The notes under the pieces are model-generated. The model saw only the letters and a program-made list of their open reading frames with translations, did no database searches and was not told the DNA's origin. A stretch of DNA of 64,000 nucleotides. It comes from JAJEFO01 sp965221845. Lineage in GTDB: Bacteria > Pseudomonadota > Alphaproteobacteria > Rhodobacterales > Rhodobacteraceae. The stretch spans positions 3,286,001 through 3,350,000 of the forward strand of contig OZ244919.1 of the NCBI GenBank assembly GCA_965221845.1, read 5' to 3'. This document shows, one piece after another, positions 25,088 through 33,596 of this stretch (position 1 is the stretch's first letter; each line of letters begins with the position of its first letter). A program made the position numbers and the translations under genes.

Positions 25088-25316
25088 ATTCGGGCGCATC
25101 CCTTCGGGACCGCGCTCTCGTGCTGCGCATCGAGCCAAGCTGCGCTTGTCTCGACCCTGCGGGCTTCGATCGCTTGCGCGGGACCCTCGCGCAGAGCGCT
25201 CGGGTGGGTCGCCTCGCATCGCCGCCCATTCCCAGCCTCGCACGCGTGCTCGCCTGGTCAACCGCTGCGCGGTCCGCTCGCGCGGCCCTGCGGGTGACAA
25301 GGCTGCGCGCGCGTGG
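25088..25316 (+). repeat. dispersed intergenic repeat, copy C (diverged R1 + R2)
   Basis: The 497-base gap 24872-25368 carries no gene. After the terminator it holds a diverged R1 (about 25088, GGGCGCATCCCTTCGGGACC) and a diverged R2 (about 25239-25316, ACGCGTGCTCGCCTGGTCAA), in the same order and spacing as copy B. GC-rich palindromic words fill the rest. Confidence 0.55.
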
Positions 25317-25368
25317 CCCGGCCGGAATGGCCGGCAACGCGGCCGGCGACCACTCGGAGGACGCTCCC

Positions 25369-25563
25369 ATGACCACGCAGACCATCACCCTCTCCGCCAA
25401 CGACGACGGCCGCTGGACGGTCTCGCTCGAACTCCCGCACGACACCCTCAACGCACTGTTCGCCCTCTCGCTCATCGACGGCGAAGATTTCGACTCCATG
25501 GCCGACGCCGCCGAAGCCGTCCACCACGCCATCGCCCTCGACCTCAAGCACGCCCGGACATGA
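25369..25563 (+). CDS. small conserved protein, 64 residues
   Basis: ATG 25369 follows CACTCGGAGGACGCTCCC, a strong ribosome site. The product begins with a beta-strand pattern (TITLSANDDGRWTVSLEL) and ends with two helices (TLNALFALSLIDGEDF and AAEAVHHAIALDLKHA). No catalytic motif. The gene stands alone among repeat-rich non-coding DNA. Its 3' end overlaps an apparent reading-frame remnant on the minus strand (25544-25716) by about 20 bases. Confidence 0.6.
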   Translation: MTTQTITLSANDDGRWTVSLELPHDTLNALFALSLIDGEDFDSMADAAEAVHHAIALDLKHART

Positions 25564-25716
25564 GCCGGGCGTCGCGACGCTCGGCGGTGTCGGTGCTGTT
25601 GCCGACGATGCCGGCGCCGATGGTGCCGGTGAACGCGATGGTGCAGACGGTGATGGTGATGACGGTGCCGAAGATGGATACGGGTTCGCCGATGCATGCG
25701 ATGAATCTGGGCGCGT
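25544..25716 (-). pseudogene. remnant of a small membrane-protein gene, 5' end lost
   Basis: On the minus strand the frame ending at TGA 25546-25544 shows almost every codon ending in C, the mark of real genes in this genome. It encodes a hydrophobic helix (SIFGTVITITVCTIAF and following GTIGAGIVGNS). Upstream the frame runs into repeat copy D without an ATG or GTG at a sensible place. Best read as the 3' part of a gene for a small membrane protein whose start was replaced by the repeat. A TTG start just upstream cannot be excluded. Confidence 0.35.
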
Positions 25717-25830
25717 CGCTTCGCGACCGGGCTTTCCGCTGCAATCTCCGCTTCGCTCCGATTTCCGCTGCAATCCCTCGCGCCTCCGCTCGCTGCGCTC
25801 GCTGCGCGCTCCGCTTGCCCGGCGGCTCGC
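25708..25830 (+). repeat. dispersed intergenic repeat, copy D (R1 only)
   Basis: Begins GGGCGCGTCGCTTCGCGACC, identical to R1 of copy B at 23529. It also shares the TCCCTCGCGCCTCCGCTCG and CTCGCTGCGCGCTCCGCTTG segments found at about 23599 and 23623. The middle differs. Confidence 0.7.
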
Positions 25831-26656
25831 TTCGCTCACCGCCGTTGCCGGCCCGACACGCTCTTGGCCACGTTCGACCGCATCGCCGGCTCGACCGCCG
25901 CGTCCTCCTCGCTCCGGCGCTGCGCGCCGCGCTCGTCCAGGTCCTCGCCTCGCTCGCCCTCGCCGGCTGCGCCGGCTTCGCGCATCGCCTCGGCGCGACG
26001 GCACTCCGTGCGTCGCCGGTGCCGGCTTCGCCGGACACCGCGCTCCGCACCGCGCCGTGCACCAGTGCCCGCACCCGTGCGGGCACTCCCGCCTCCGTCT
26101 CCGGCCGCACCGCCGCCCGCTCACGCGCCGCGGCGGCTCCGAACCGCCGCACTCGCCGGCGCCGATTCCCCTCCCGCTCATGCCGCCTCTCGGTGCCTTC
26201 CTCGACGCCGGGGGCGCTCTGTGCTCACACCCGACGCACCGATGGTGCATGCCCGCCACCGCTGCGAAGGGGTGCGATGGGGAGACCGTCAGGGGTGAGG
26301 AATCACAGCCCATCAATGGATTGTCGTGCCGGAACGACTGCGATCATTTTGCGCGCACGGCCCGTCGGAGGGACTATCGCCGTGGAATCAGCGCGTTACC
26401 TCGGGTGCATCCGCGCACGGAGGCGGCCCGGCCACCGCGGGCATAGCATCGCTCCCGCGCATGCGCCCAAAGCGGTTGCGCGCTCCCCTGCGCACAACCA
26501 TGAAGGCGCGCGGTACGCGCGGCCGGTTCCCGGTTCGATGCGTTCCGGAATCCACCATTCCGGGACGACGGAACCTCCTCCGAAACGGCACAATACGGGG
26601 GCGTCTCCTCGCGGGAATCGCGCGGGAACGGCACAGCTTCGGGAGCAAAGACGGCC
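25831..26656 (+). other. gene-poor region with inverted repeats, candidate oriT/regulatory region
   Basis: No convincing gene is present. From 25831 to about 26230 the DNA is GC-rich with short palindromic words. From about 26280 it becomes less GC-rich. Distinct inverted repeats are a 6-bp-arm hairpin at 26507-26521 (CGCGCG, loop GTA) and perfect 7-bp arms CCGGAAT/ATTCCGG around CCACC at 26545-26563. These precede a ribbon-helix-helix gene. The layout suits an origin of transfer or an autoregulated promoter, but I see no known MOB-F nick sequence, so this is a suggestion only. Confidence 0.35.
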
Positions 26657-26983
26657 ATGGCGAACACCATCGGCAGGCACATCCGCATCGACGAAGGCGA
26701 CTGGCGGCGCATTGAAGCCCTCGCCGATGCGCGCGACATGAGCCCCAACCGGCTCCTCGTCGAGCTCGCCGTCGAAGCGCTCGACCGCCGCGAGTGGCCC
26801 CGAACCGAGCTCGAAATCCAGCTCCTGCGCTCGGCGATGTTCACCGCGCAGGCCCTCGCACGCGACATGATCGCCTCTGGGCGCGCCGAGGAGGTCGAGC
26901 AGATCCGGCGAAGCATCTCCGATGTCGTGCCGGGATTGCCGAAAGGCTCCGAGTCTCAAGGTACGCAAGGCACCCCGGACTGA
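26657..26983 (+). CDS. ribbon-helix-helix protein, possible relaxosome accessory factor
   Basis: The product has 108 residues. Residues about 5-45 (TIGRHIRIDEGDWRRIEALA, SPNRLLVELAVEALD) fit a ribbon-helix-helix DNA-binding fold. A helical part with TAQALARDMIASGRAEEVEQ follows. The fold and size resemble accessory proteins (TraY/TrwA class) that bind oriT beside MOB-F relaxases. The traI gene lies 8-11 kb away, and no other RHH gene is visible in the transfer region. It may instead regulate its own promoter or the adjacent defence gene. Start after GGGAG at 11-base spacing. Confidence 0.65.
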   Translation: MANTIGRHIRIDEGDWRRIEALADARDMSPNRLLVELAVEALDRREWPRTELEIQLLRSAMFTAQALARDMIASGRAEEVEQIRRSISDVVPGLPKGSESQGTQGTPD

Positions 26984-27101
26984 AATGTCTCGACACACGC
27001 ATGCTCGCCCTGACTGACAACCATTTCCGCAATGGACCGCAGTTTCGACAAGATGCAGGCTCGGTCCACTGGCTCTCTTCGTTGAAGGTATCTCCTTCGC
27101 G

Positions 27102-30100
27102 ATGACTCTTGCACCGGCTTCGGGCGAGCGCGCGGCTCTCCGCGGATACCGCTGGCAATACGACCACATCGCGGCCCGCGTCTATGACGCTCTCCTCGAC
27201 GGCGAATTTCACGCCGTTCGACTGGCCGATCCCGAAGCCGGGCGTGTCGATGATCTGGTTCTCATCGGACGTGATCGCACCGACGGCTACCAGTTCAAGA
27301 GCGTCGAGTACGACAGCTACCTCACCTTTCGCCAACTCGTCAGACCCCAACGCACACGCAGCGGAGCCAAGGCCCCATCGATAATACGGTCCCTCGCAGA
27401 GGGTTGGACACGCTTGCGGGAGCAGTGGGGCAACGCTCAGGTCCATCTCGTCACCCAACAGCTCGCATCCGTCAACGATCATCTCGGCGATGCACGACAC
27501 CGCCCGTCTCCGGATCACTTCAGTGCGTTTCTCGCCACAGTGCTCGCACCGCTCCGTCGCAGGGAACTTGCGCTCGACCATGCCCCTGCCGAATGGCGTC
27601 CGGCACTTTCGAGGCTTCACGAAGCGAGCGAGGTGGCGCATGAAGAGTTCGAGCAATTTCTCGCAGCGCTGCACCTCGATGTTGCCGCGGGCTCGGCTTT
27701 GCCCCAGCCGCCATCGATCCGACATGCCGACGTCACTGCGCTTTCAACCGCTCTTCAGCGACACGTGTCCGAAGCGCACGGCGTGGTCGATCTCAACGAA
27801 CGCGAATTGCTCGCCCTGATGGGATGGGAGCATAGGCCCCGCTTGCACAGTCCTCACGAATTCCCGGTCGACCTCGACACCTATCAGCCGCTGAACGATG
27901 CAGTGGAGCAACTGAAGGCGTCGATCGCACGCCATGACAGCGGTTACGTCGCGGTCATCGGCCCACCCGGCGCGGGGAAGTCCACGCTTCTGAGTCAGGC
28001 GCTGACCGGCAGCCCCGATCGAGTTGTCCGCTACTACGCCTACGTTCCGGGCTCTGCACCGGCACGAACGCGTCGCACGGCGCAGGCGTTTCTCCATGAC
28101 ATGGTCGTCATGCTGAACGCGGACGGGAGAAAGACCCGTGATCGCGAGCTGCCGGGCAACGACATCCCTCGGCTCCGTCAACAGGTTGCTGACCAGCTCG
28201 ACGCGGCGAGTGCCGAGTTCGGACGAACCCGGCGTCGCACGATCCTGGTCGTCGATGGCCTGGATCACGTCGACCGCGATCATTCCGGAAATGATGGGCT
28301 TCTCGCGGAGATGCCTGTTCCCGACGAGCTGCCCGAAGGAGTCTTGGTGGTCGTTGGAAGTCGAACGCTCTCGCCCCTTCACGCCCACGCCCGGCAGCAG
28401 GTCGAAGAACGGCCGAGCGTGATCGATCTTCAACACCACCGGCTGTCGCCGGCCTCCGTTCTGGAGATATGCCGGCGTGCGTCACCGGCGGCGGCTCTGT
28501 CGCCGGAGATCCATCAACGTATCGCTGACCGCTGCAACGGCCATCCGCTGGCGCTGGGCTACCTTCTCAATCGGCTCCGGGACACGGATGCCGGGTCAGC
28601 AGGTGAGGTCCTCGAAGCGGCGCCCGCGTACGCGGGGGATATGGCGGCGGAGTATCGCGCGGTATGGGACGACATAGAGGACGACGATGCCGTCGTGGAC
28701 ATTCTCGCAGTTTGCGCGAGACTGAGAATTTCCTTTACGACCGAGTGGCTGTCGAGTTGGGCGCAACCTCCCGCCGTTCGAGCGTTTCGTCGGAAGCTTC
28801 TGTATCTGTTTCGTCGCTATCGCGACGGATGGCGATTCTTTCACGACTCGTTCCGGCAGTTCGCGGCGGACCGCACCGCATTGGGTGACGATGGTCTCCC
28901 CGATGAGCGCGCGAACTCCCAAGCGCACCAACGCGTCGCCCGGCTCTGCACCGAAGTCGGCGATCCGAGAGTAGCGGCGGAGGCGCTCTATCACCGGTAC
29001 TGCGCCGATCAGCGCGACGCAGTGCTGGCCTTGGCGCGTCCGGCGGTATTCCGCGATCACTATCGGCAGCTTCGTTCACCAGCCCTCATCCGTGAGGACA
29101 TCTCGCTTGCACTGCGGGTCGCCGCTGACCGTGCCGACGTATTGACGATGGTCCGGCTGATTCTGGCTCTGGTCGAAGCCGACGAACGGAGCTCGGCGCT
29201 CGAGGATGTGGACATGCCGGGCGCTCTGTACGACGCCGGACTCGTCGACGAGGCGATTGCCTGGTGCGGCGAGGAGACGCGGCGCGTTCCGCTTGCGCAC
29301 GCCTATGGACTCGCCACCAGACTCGGCGCCGCCGGCGATCCGGCCGGACGCAGGCTCTTCGACCTGGTCGAGCACGACACGGACGATCCGGATCGGACTC
29401 GGATGCGTGGCGAGGAAGTCGAGGAAGCCCTGGCCTGGGCTCGAGCGGCCGCTCTCTTCCGCCCACTTCCGGCGGTGATTGCCGCCATCCGAGATCAAAT
29501 GGACCACCACACCGGGGACGATCCCCTCCACGCTCAGGTCCAGGCTGAGCGATGGAGCCGCTATACGGACATGTATCGAGTCCTCATCGAGGTCCACGAC
29601 AGCAACGAGGCGGCGCTCAACACGATCGACTCGGCGCTTGCCGACGACACCGCCCTCCTCGTCGAACGCGGGATCCCGCCAGATGGTGATGGCGGCGGCG
29701 GGCACGCCGCTCGCACTCGAAGGACCCGGCTCGCATCGATCAGTGATCTCCGGATCCAGATACGGGTCGCACTGCTCGCGATCGTATCGACCGCCGAGCA
29801 AGCGGAAGCCCACCTCAATCGCCTTCTGTCGATGGCAAATGATGCGCCGCTGTTTCTCCCCACAATTCTCGGCGTCGCCGAGCGCCTCGTCTCCCACAAC
29901 CTGCCCGATCAAGCTACGACCCTGCTTGATCGCACTTCGTGTGGTGAATCACTCACCGTTCAGGATCTCGGTTACGACGGAGAAGCCGACGCGATCGAGC
30001 AGCGTTTTCGGTACTGGCGGCTCCGCTTCCTCCTTGCATCGGACGACGCCGATGTTCCAGCGCCGATTCCCCCGCAAGCGCACACCCCCGCCGGGAATTC

Positions 30101-33100
30101 ACTCTCGCCAGAGGCGGCCGTGCATCGCGATGCCGACGCGATCCAGCTCGCGGCTCGAATCGACGCCGCCGCCCGCGCGCTTGCGAGACTGGATGCGAGG
30201 ACGCTCTCCGGCTGCCCAGCGCCGCTGAGTGAAGCGTGGGCAACGCTCGCGCCATTGCTGGACATCTTTCCATCGCGACCTGAAGGAGGCAGCGCGAACC
30301 TTCGAGGAATCAACGCGCAGAGGAAGCGCGAGCTGATGGGTATCGCCGTCACCGTGGCGGGACGCCACGGCCGCGATCTTCCGCAGTGGCTGAGCGACAT
30401 GCTGGCGCAACGCTTCACGAGGGAGCCGAATCGATGGCCGCCGTATCTGCGCCTCGATCTCGCCGATCGGCTGAGGTCTACGGGCGCATCGGCGCCTTGG
30501 TACCGAGAGACACTCGATGTGTACGAGGCAGTCATTGCGGCGGAAGACGTGCAATACCGGCTCCGTGAAACGAACGACCTTGTACAACGGCATGCACGCG
30601 ACGGTGACATGCATGCCGCACAGCGGCTGGTGCGGGCGCTGATCCCAATGGCGTTCGGCGTGGGGTACCGAAAGGACCATCAGCTCACGTTCTGGGTTGC
30701 CTGGCTCGCCCGAGCGTTCGGGGAGCCTGGAGGGGGCGGACTGATCGACGATGCCGCCTGGATGGCTCGCATCCTGACCGCGGCCGATCCGATGACCGAG
30801 GGCGCGCCTCGCTCTGCCGCAGTCGATCTTCCCGTCGCGGTGACCCCCGTGGCTCCATTGGCTGCGGTTCGGATCTTCGAATATCTCGTTCGTTACGGAG
30901 CTGTCGATCATATGGATTCGCTCGCGGCGCTCGTTCGCGCGAACGTGGTGCGGTTGGATGCTGATGGAGCTTCGAGTGTCACGCTCGCAGCCGACATCGC
31001 CGCCGAGCTGCTTGCACGGGCCGGCAGACGCGCCTATCCGCGCCTCGCTCGATCCATTCTCGAGGCGGCCGAGCGCACCTGCGGCCCGGAGCACGCGAGG
31101 ACACTGGCGACATCCATCGCGGCCCGCACGGACGCGTACGCATTGTCGACGACTCGATCCGCTTGGCGGCGAGGGCTCGGTTTCGCCACCGACGCTGAAG
31201 AACATGAGGGGAGCGATAGCGAAGCGTCGCCAGAGGAGGAGCACAATGCGCTGGTCCTCACCGACGGTCAACGGCTTCCGCAGAGTGCTGTCGTCTCCCG
31301 GGCTCAGACCGTGGACGACATCATCGCCTTGCGATGTGAGGAGGCACGGGAGTCCTTGTTCTCATGGACCCCAATTGTCGAGCAACGGACGCTGTCGAGC
31401 GAGGATGTGCGAGCGCTGGTCAACGTATTCGATGACGATACCCACCGCGACCTCCAGGTGCTCGCCTTGCTCGCCGAGGTCGCCGAGAGAAACGGCGACC
31501 GGAAGACGGCGTTACGTCTCTCGTCGCGTCTCTTGCAGATCGCCGATGGCCATTCCTGGTCCCGTTACTTCGGCGGGATGCGGGTACGAGCGGCGGCTAT
31601 TGTCGTCCGCTTGTCAGGGCACGACGGATGCGTTGATGCCTGCCGGGATCTCGCGCATTGCATGACCGCCAACCGCGGCTCGGCGAGCCTTTTGCGCTCA
31701 GAGTTGGGCAGCATCGTCCGCGCGCTGGATTCCAGCATCGACGCGACGGTTGTCTGGCCGGAGATACGTGCCTACCTCGAAGGGATCGCAGAGACGCTCG
31801 ACTTGCCGGATCCGGACGTTCTCTCTGATCATGGCTGCCGGTGGTGGCTTGTCCCGCAATCTGGGGACCGACGCCCAGAGAGTGACTGCCCCACAACCGG
31901 TGCGGCGCTCGCCGAGTTGGCGGTTGGCCACCTTTCGCACCCGGCGTGGCTGGTACGTGAGGCAGCGACCCGTATTGTCACTCGGGCGCTCCTCGCCGGG
32001 AACGAGGAGGTCGCCAAGGCGCTGGGACGATTCGCGCAACCTGAAGCAAGTGACGATACATTGGAACGAGCTGGCCGGTGCCTCGCGGCAGCGAGAGCCC
32101 ACGACGGCTTTGCCGTTCCAGACTGTCTCCGCCCGCTCGAAGACGTCTTGGCAAGCCACCCGAGCCAAGTGATGCGCGATCTTGCTGCCGATCCTTCACC
32201 GACAATCCACCGGCCACTTTCGCCGATGTACCACCTCGCTATGCCGCCGGACTCCTCCGACGGCATCCGCTCGGACTCCATGACGCTGGCCCCGTACGGA
32301 GACCAGTACCAAGACCTCGCGGAACGCCTCGGACTGAATCTCGACACGTTGCTGGCGGTCGCCGCCCGGTACGCATCGGAGGCGGGCTCCACCCTGCCCG
32401 ATGACACCGCCGTCCTGGAGGGTCTTCGCCACTCCCACATGCAGCATTACTTGTATCTGCCCAAGCTGGCCGCCGCTTCACGGGCTGCCTTCGGGCGGGT
32501 GTTGGGAGATCTGGCGGACGCGGAGCTCCTCGACAGCCTTCCATCGCGGCTGTGTCGCCTTCTCCGCACTGTGGACAATTCCGCGCTGAATCGCGCCCCG
32601 GAGCAACGACCGACGAGCATGCCGGCTCCCCCCGAAGCGGGACACCGCCAGACGACTGCTCGGTGGCATGCGGAGATCGAGAGTCGACTCGACGAGTACA
32701 TCACGTACTCCACGCGGGGCGACCGGGTGCTTCTCGGTGCCCGGAGCCGGCTGAAGGTCCTGAATTGGGACCACGTGGAAGAATATCTCGTATGCGGCAC
32801 GACCGTAGGAGCAGACACGCCGATGAATGGTCGAACCCTGGTTCCCCTACATTCGATGTTGCTTCGTGAGCTCACCGAGACAGCGCACCGCAGGTGGCCT
32901 GACGGGGGTGAAGCGGTTATTGCCGAGAATGATGCCTCGGCGTTTTTTCAACCCGCCGCCGACTGGCTCTCGTTCCGTCCCGATCTCGCAGCCACCCTGC
33001 AGTGGACACCGGACCCAGCTCGACCAGGCTGCTGGAAAACCGGGAGCGGTCACTTGGCGGTCGAGACGATCTGGTGGGTCGATGGATGGTGGGGCCGCAA

Positions 33101-33296
33101 TGACCGCGCATTCAACGATACGGTCGCCGAAGGGCACGCGGTAGTCGCCACATGGCAGGGACTCCGAGACGTGACGGTCGCATTCGGGGCACTCTCTCGG
33201 CACTTCACGCTGATGCGACGCGGTCAGGACGACGGCGTGAAATCGGATCAAGTATCCGCGACACGGTCCGTCGCTCTCTACCAACCACGCGTATGA
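27102..33296 (+). CDS. giant Cap4-like nuclease-STAND NTPase protein, candidate Avs-type defence
   Basis: The product has 2064 residues. An N-terminal PD-(D/E)XK nuclease of the Cap4/DUF4297 type (about 10-210) has D50/D51 and Q64-F65-K66 (VDDLVL, then GYQFKSVEY). A STAND NTPase (about 265-600) has Walker A GPPGAGKST at 287-295, Walker B ILVVDGLDHVD with D385, sensor VVGSRT near 415, CNGHPLALGYLL near 480 and the closing FHDSFRQF near 580. About 1450 residues of helical, probably TPR-like or HEAT-like repeats follow, as expected for a target-sensing arm. Nuclease-STAND-repeat proteins of this size are typical of antiviral Avs systems, which cleave DNA after recognising a phage protein; activity here is inference. 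Codon use is less GC-biased than the flanks, indicating acquired cargo. Hairpin arms GAAGG/CCTTC (27084-27098) precede the ATG. Confidence 0.85.
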   Translation: MTLAPASGERAALRGYRWQYDHIAARVYDALLDGEFHAVRLADPEAGRVDDLVLIGRDRTDGYQFKSVEYDSYLTFRQLVRPQRTRSGAKAPSIIRSLAEGWTRLREQWGNAQVHLVTQQLASVNDHLGDARHRPSPDHFSAFLATVLAPLRRRELALDHAPAEWRPALSRLHEASEVAHEEFEQFLAALHLDVAAGSALPQPPSIRHADVTALSTALQRHVSEAHGVVDLNERELLALMGWEHRPRLHSPHEFPVDLDTYQPLNDAVEQLKASIARHDSGYVAVIGPPGAGKSTLLSQALTGSPDRVVRYYAYVPGSAPARTRRTAQAFLHDMVVMLNADGRKTRDRELPGNDIPRLRQQVADQLDAASAEFGRTRRRTILVVDGLDHVDRDHSGNDGLLAEMPVPDELPEGVLVVVGSRTLSPLHAHARQQVEERPSVIDLQHHRLSPASVLEICRRASPAAALSPEIHQRIADRCNGHPLALGYLLNRLRDTDAGSAGEVLEAAPAYAGDMAAEYRAVWDDIEDDDAVVDILAVCARLRISFTTEWLSSWAQPPAVRAFRRKLLYLFRRYRDGWRFFHDSFRQFAADRTALGDDGLPDERANSQAHQRVARLCTEVGDPRVAAEALYHRYCADQRDAVLALARPAVFRDHYRQLRSPALIREDISLALRVAADRADVLTMVRLILALVEADERSSALEDVDMPGALYDAGLVDEAIAWCGEETRRVPLAHAYGLATRLGAAGDPAGRRLFDLVEHDTDDPDRTRMRGEEVEEALAWARAAALFRPLPAVIAAIRDQMDHHTGDDPLHAQVQAERWSRYTDMYRVLIEVHDSNEAALNTIDSALADDTALLVERGIPPDGDGGGGHAARTRRTRLASISDLRIQIRVALLAIVSTAEQAEAHLNRLLSMANDAPLFLPTILGVAERLVSHNLPDQATTLLDRTSCGESLTVQDLGYDGEADAIEQRFRYWRLRFLLASDDADVPAPIPPQAHTPAGNSLSPEAAVHRDADAIQLAARIDAAARALARLDARTLSGCPAPLSEAWATLAPLLDIFPSRPEGGSANLRGINAQRKRELMGIAVTVAGRHGRDLPQWLSDMLAQRFTREPNRWPPYLRLDLADRLRSTGASAPWYRETLDVYEAVIAAEDVQYRLRETNDLVQRHARDGDMHAAQRLVRALIPMAFGVGYRKDHQLTFWVAWLARAFGEPGGGGLIDDAAWMARILTAADPMTEGAPRSAAVDLPVAVTPVAPLAAVRIFEYLVRYGAVDHMDSLAALVRANVVRLDADGASSVTLAADIAAELLARAGRRAYPRLARSILEAAERTCGPEHARTLATSIAARTDAYALSTTRSAWRRGLGFATDAEEHEGSDSEASPEEEHNALVLTDGQRLPQSAVVSRAQTVDDIIALRCEEARESLFSWTPIVEQRTLSSEDVRALVNVFDDDTHRDLQVLALLAEVAERNGDRKTALRLSSRLLQIADGHSWSRYFGGMRVRAAAIVVRLSGHDGCVDACRDLAHCMTANRGSASLLRSELGSIVRALDSSIDATVVWPEIRAYLEGIAETLDLPDPDVLSDHGCRWWLVPQSGDRRPESDCPTTGAALAELAVGHLSHPAWLVREAATRIVTRALLAGNEEVAKALGRFAQPEASDDTLERAGRCLAAARAHDGFAVPDCLRPLEDVLASHPSQVMRDLAADPSPTIHRPLSPMYHLAMPPDSSDGIRSDSMTLAPYGDQYQDLAERLGLNLDTLLAVAARYASEAGSTLPDDTAVLEGLRHSHMQHYLYLPKLAAASRAAFGRVLGDLADAELLDSLPSRLCRLLRTVDNSALNRAPEQRPTSMPAPPEAGHRQTTARWHAEIESRLDEYITYSTRGDRVLLGARSRLKVLNWDHVEEYLVCGTTVGADTPMNGRTLVPLHSMLLRELTETAHRRWPDGGEAVIAENDASAFFQPAADWLSFRPDLAATLQWTPDPARPGCWKTGSGHLAVETIWWVDGWWGRNDRAFNDTVAEGHAVVATWQGLRDVTVAFGALSRHFTLMRRGQDDGVKSDQVSATRSVALYQPRV

Positions 33297-33596
33297 GGGC
33301 ATTCGATCAGCCAACGCGGAGGGGCGTTGATGACCCTGTCGCGATAGGGTCGAGTGCTGGTGGACGCGTCCGAGTCGGAAGCTGCACTGTTGCCGCCGGA
33401 ATCGCGGGCCGCCAGGCGCCCCGACTCCGGCGCAACGGGTTCGAACGCTGCGAACCCGCCAAGCGGGCCGGCGCGCTGGTCGCCGCGGTCTGCGAGATGC
33501 CTCAATGCGCGTACACGCGCCTCGGGGAGTCTCGCTCGCGATTGGCATGCGCTCACCGTGGCGTCGGAGACCGGTGGGAGCGTTCTGGACATCGAC

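Noticed and set aside
25258..26316. Minus-strand frame of about 350 codons across the gene-poor region
   Set aside because: Composition is Arg/Cys/Gly-rich and repetitive, it runs through the dispersed repeats, and it has no domain; only the stretch 25544-25716, in a different frame, shows codon bias.
26280..26656. Canonical MOB-F nick site (R388- or F-like)
   Set aside because: I found no match to the known nick cores by eye; only the inverted repeats support an oriT here.
33354..33596. N-terminal extension of the PD-(D/E)XK gene from an upstream ATG
   Set aside because: The 81 extra residues are Arg/Ser/Ala-rich with no ribosome site or fold signal; ATG 33597 starts protein-like sequence.
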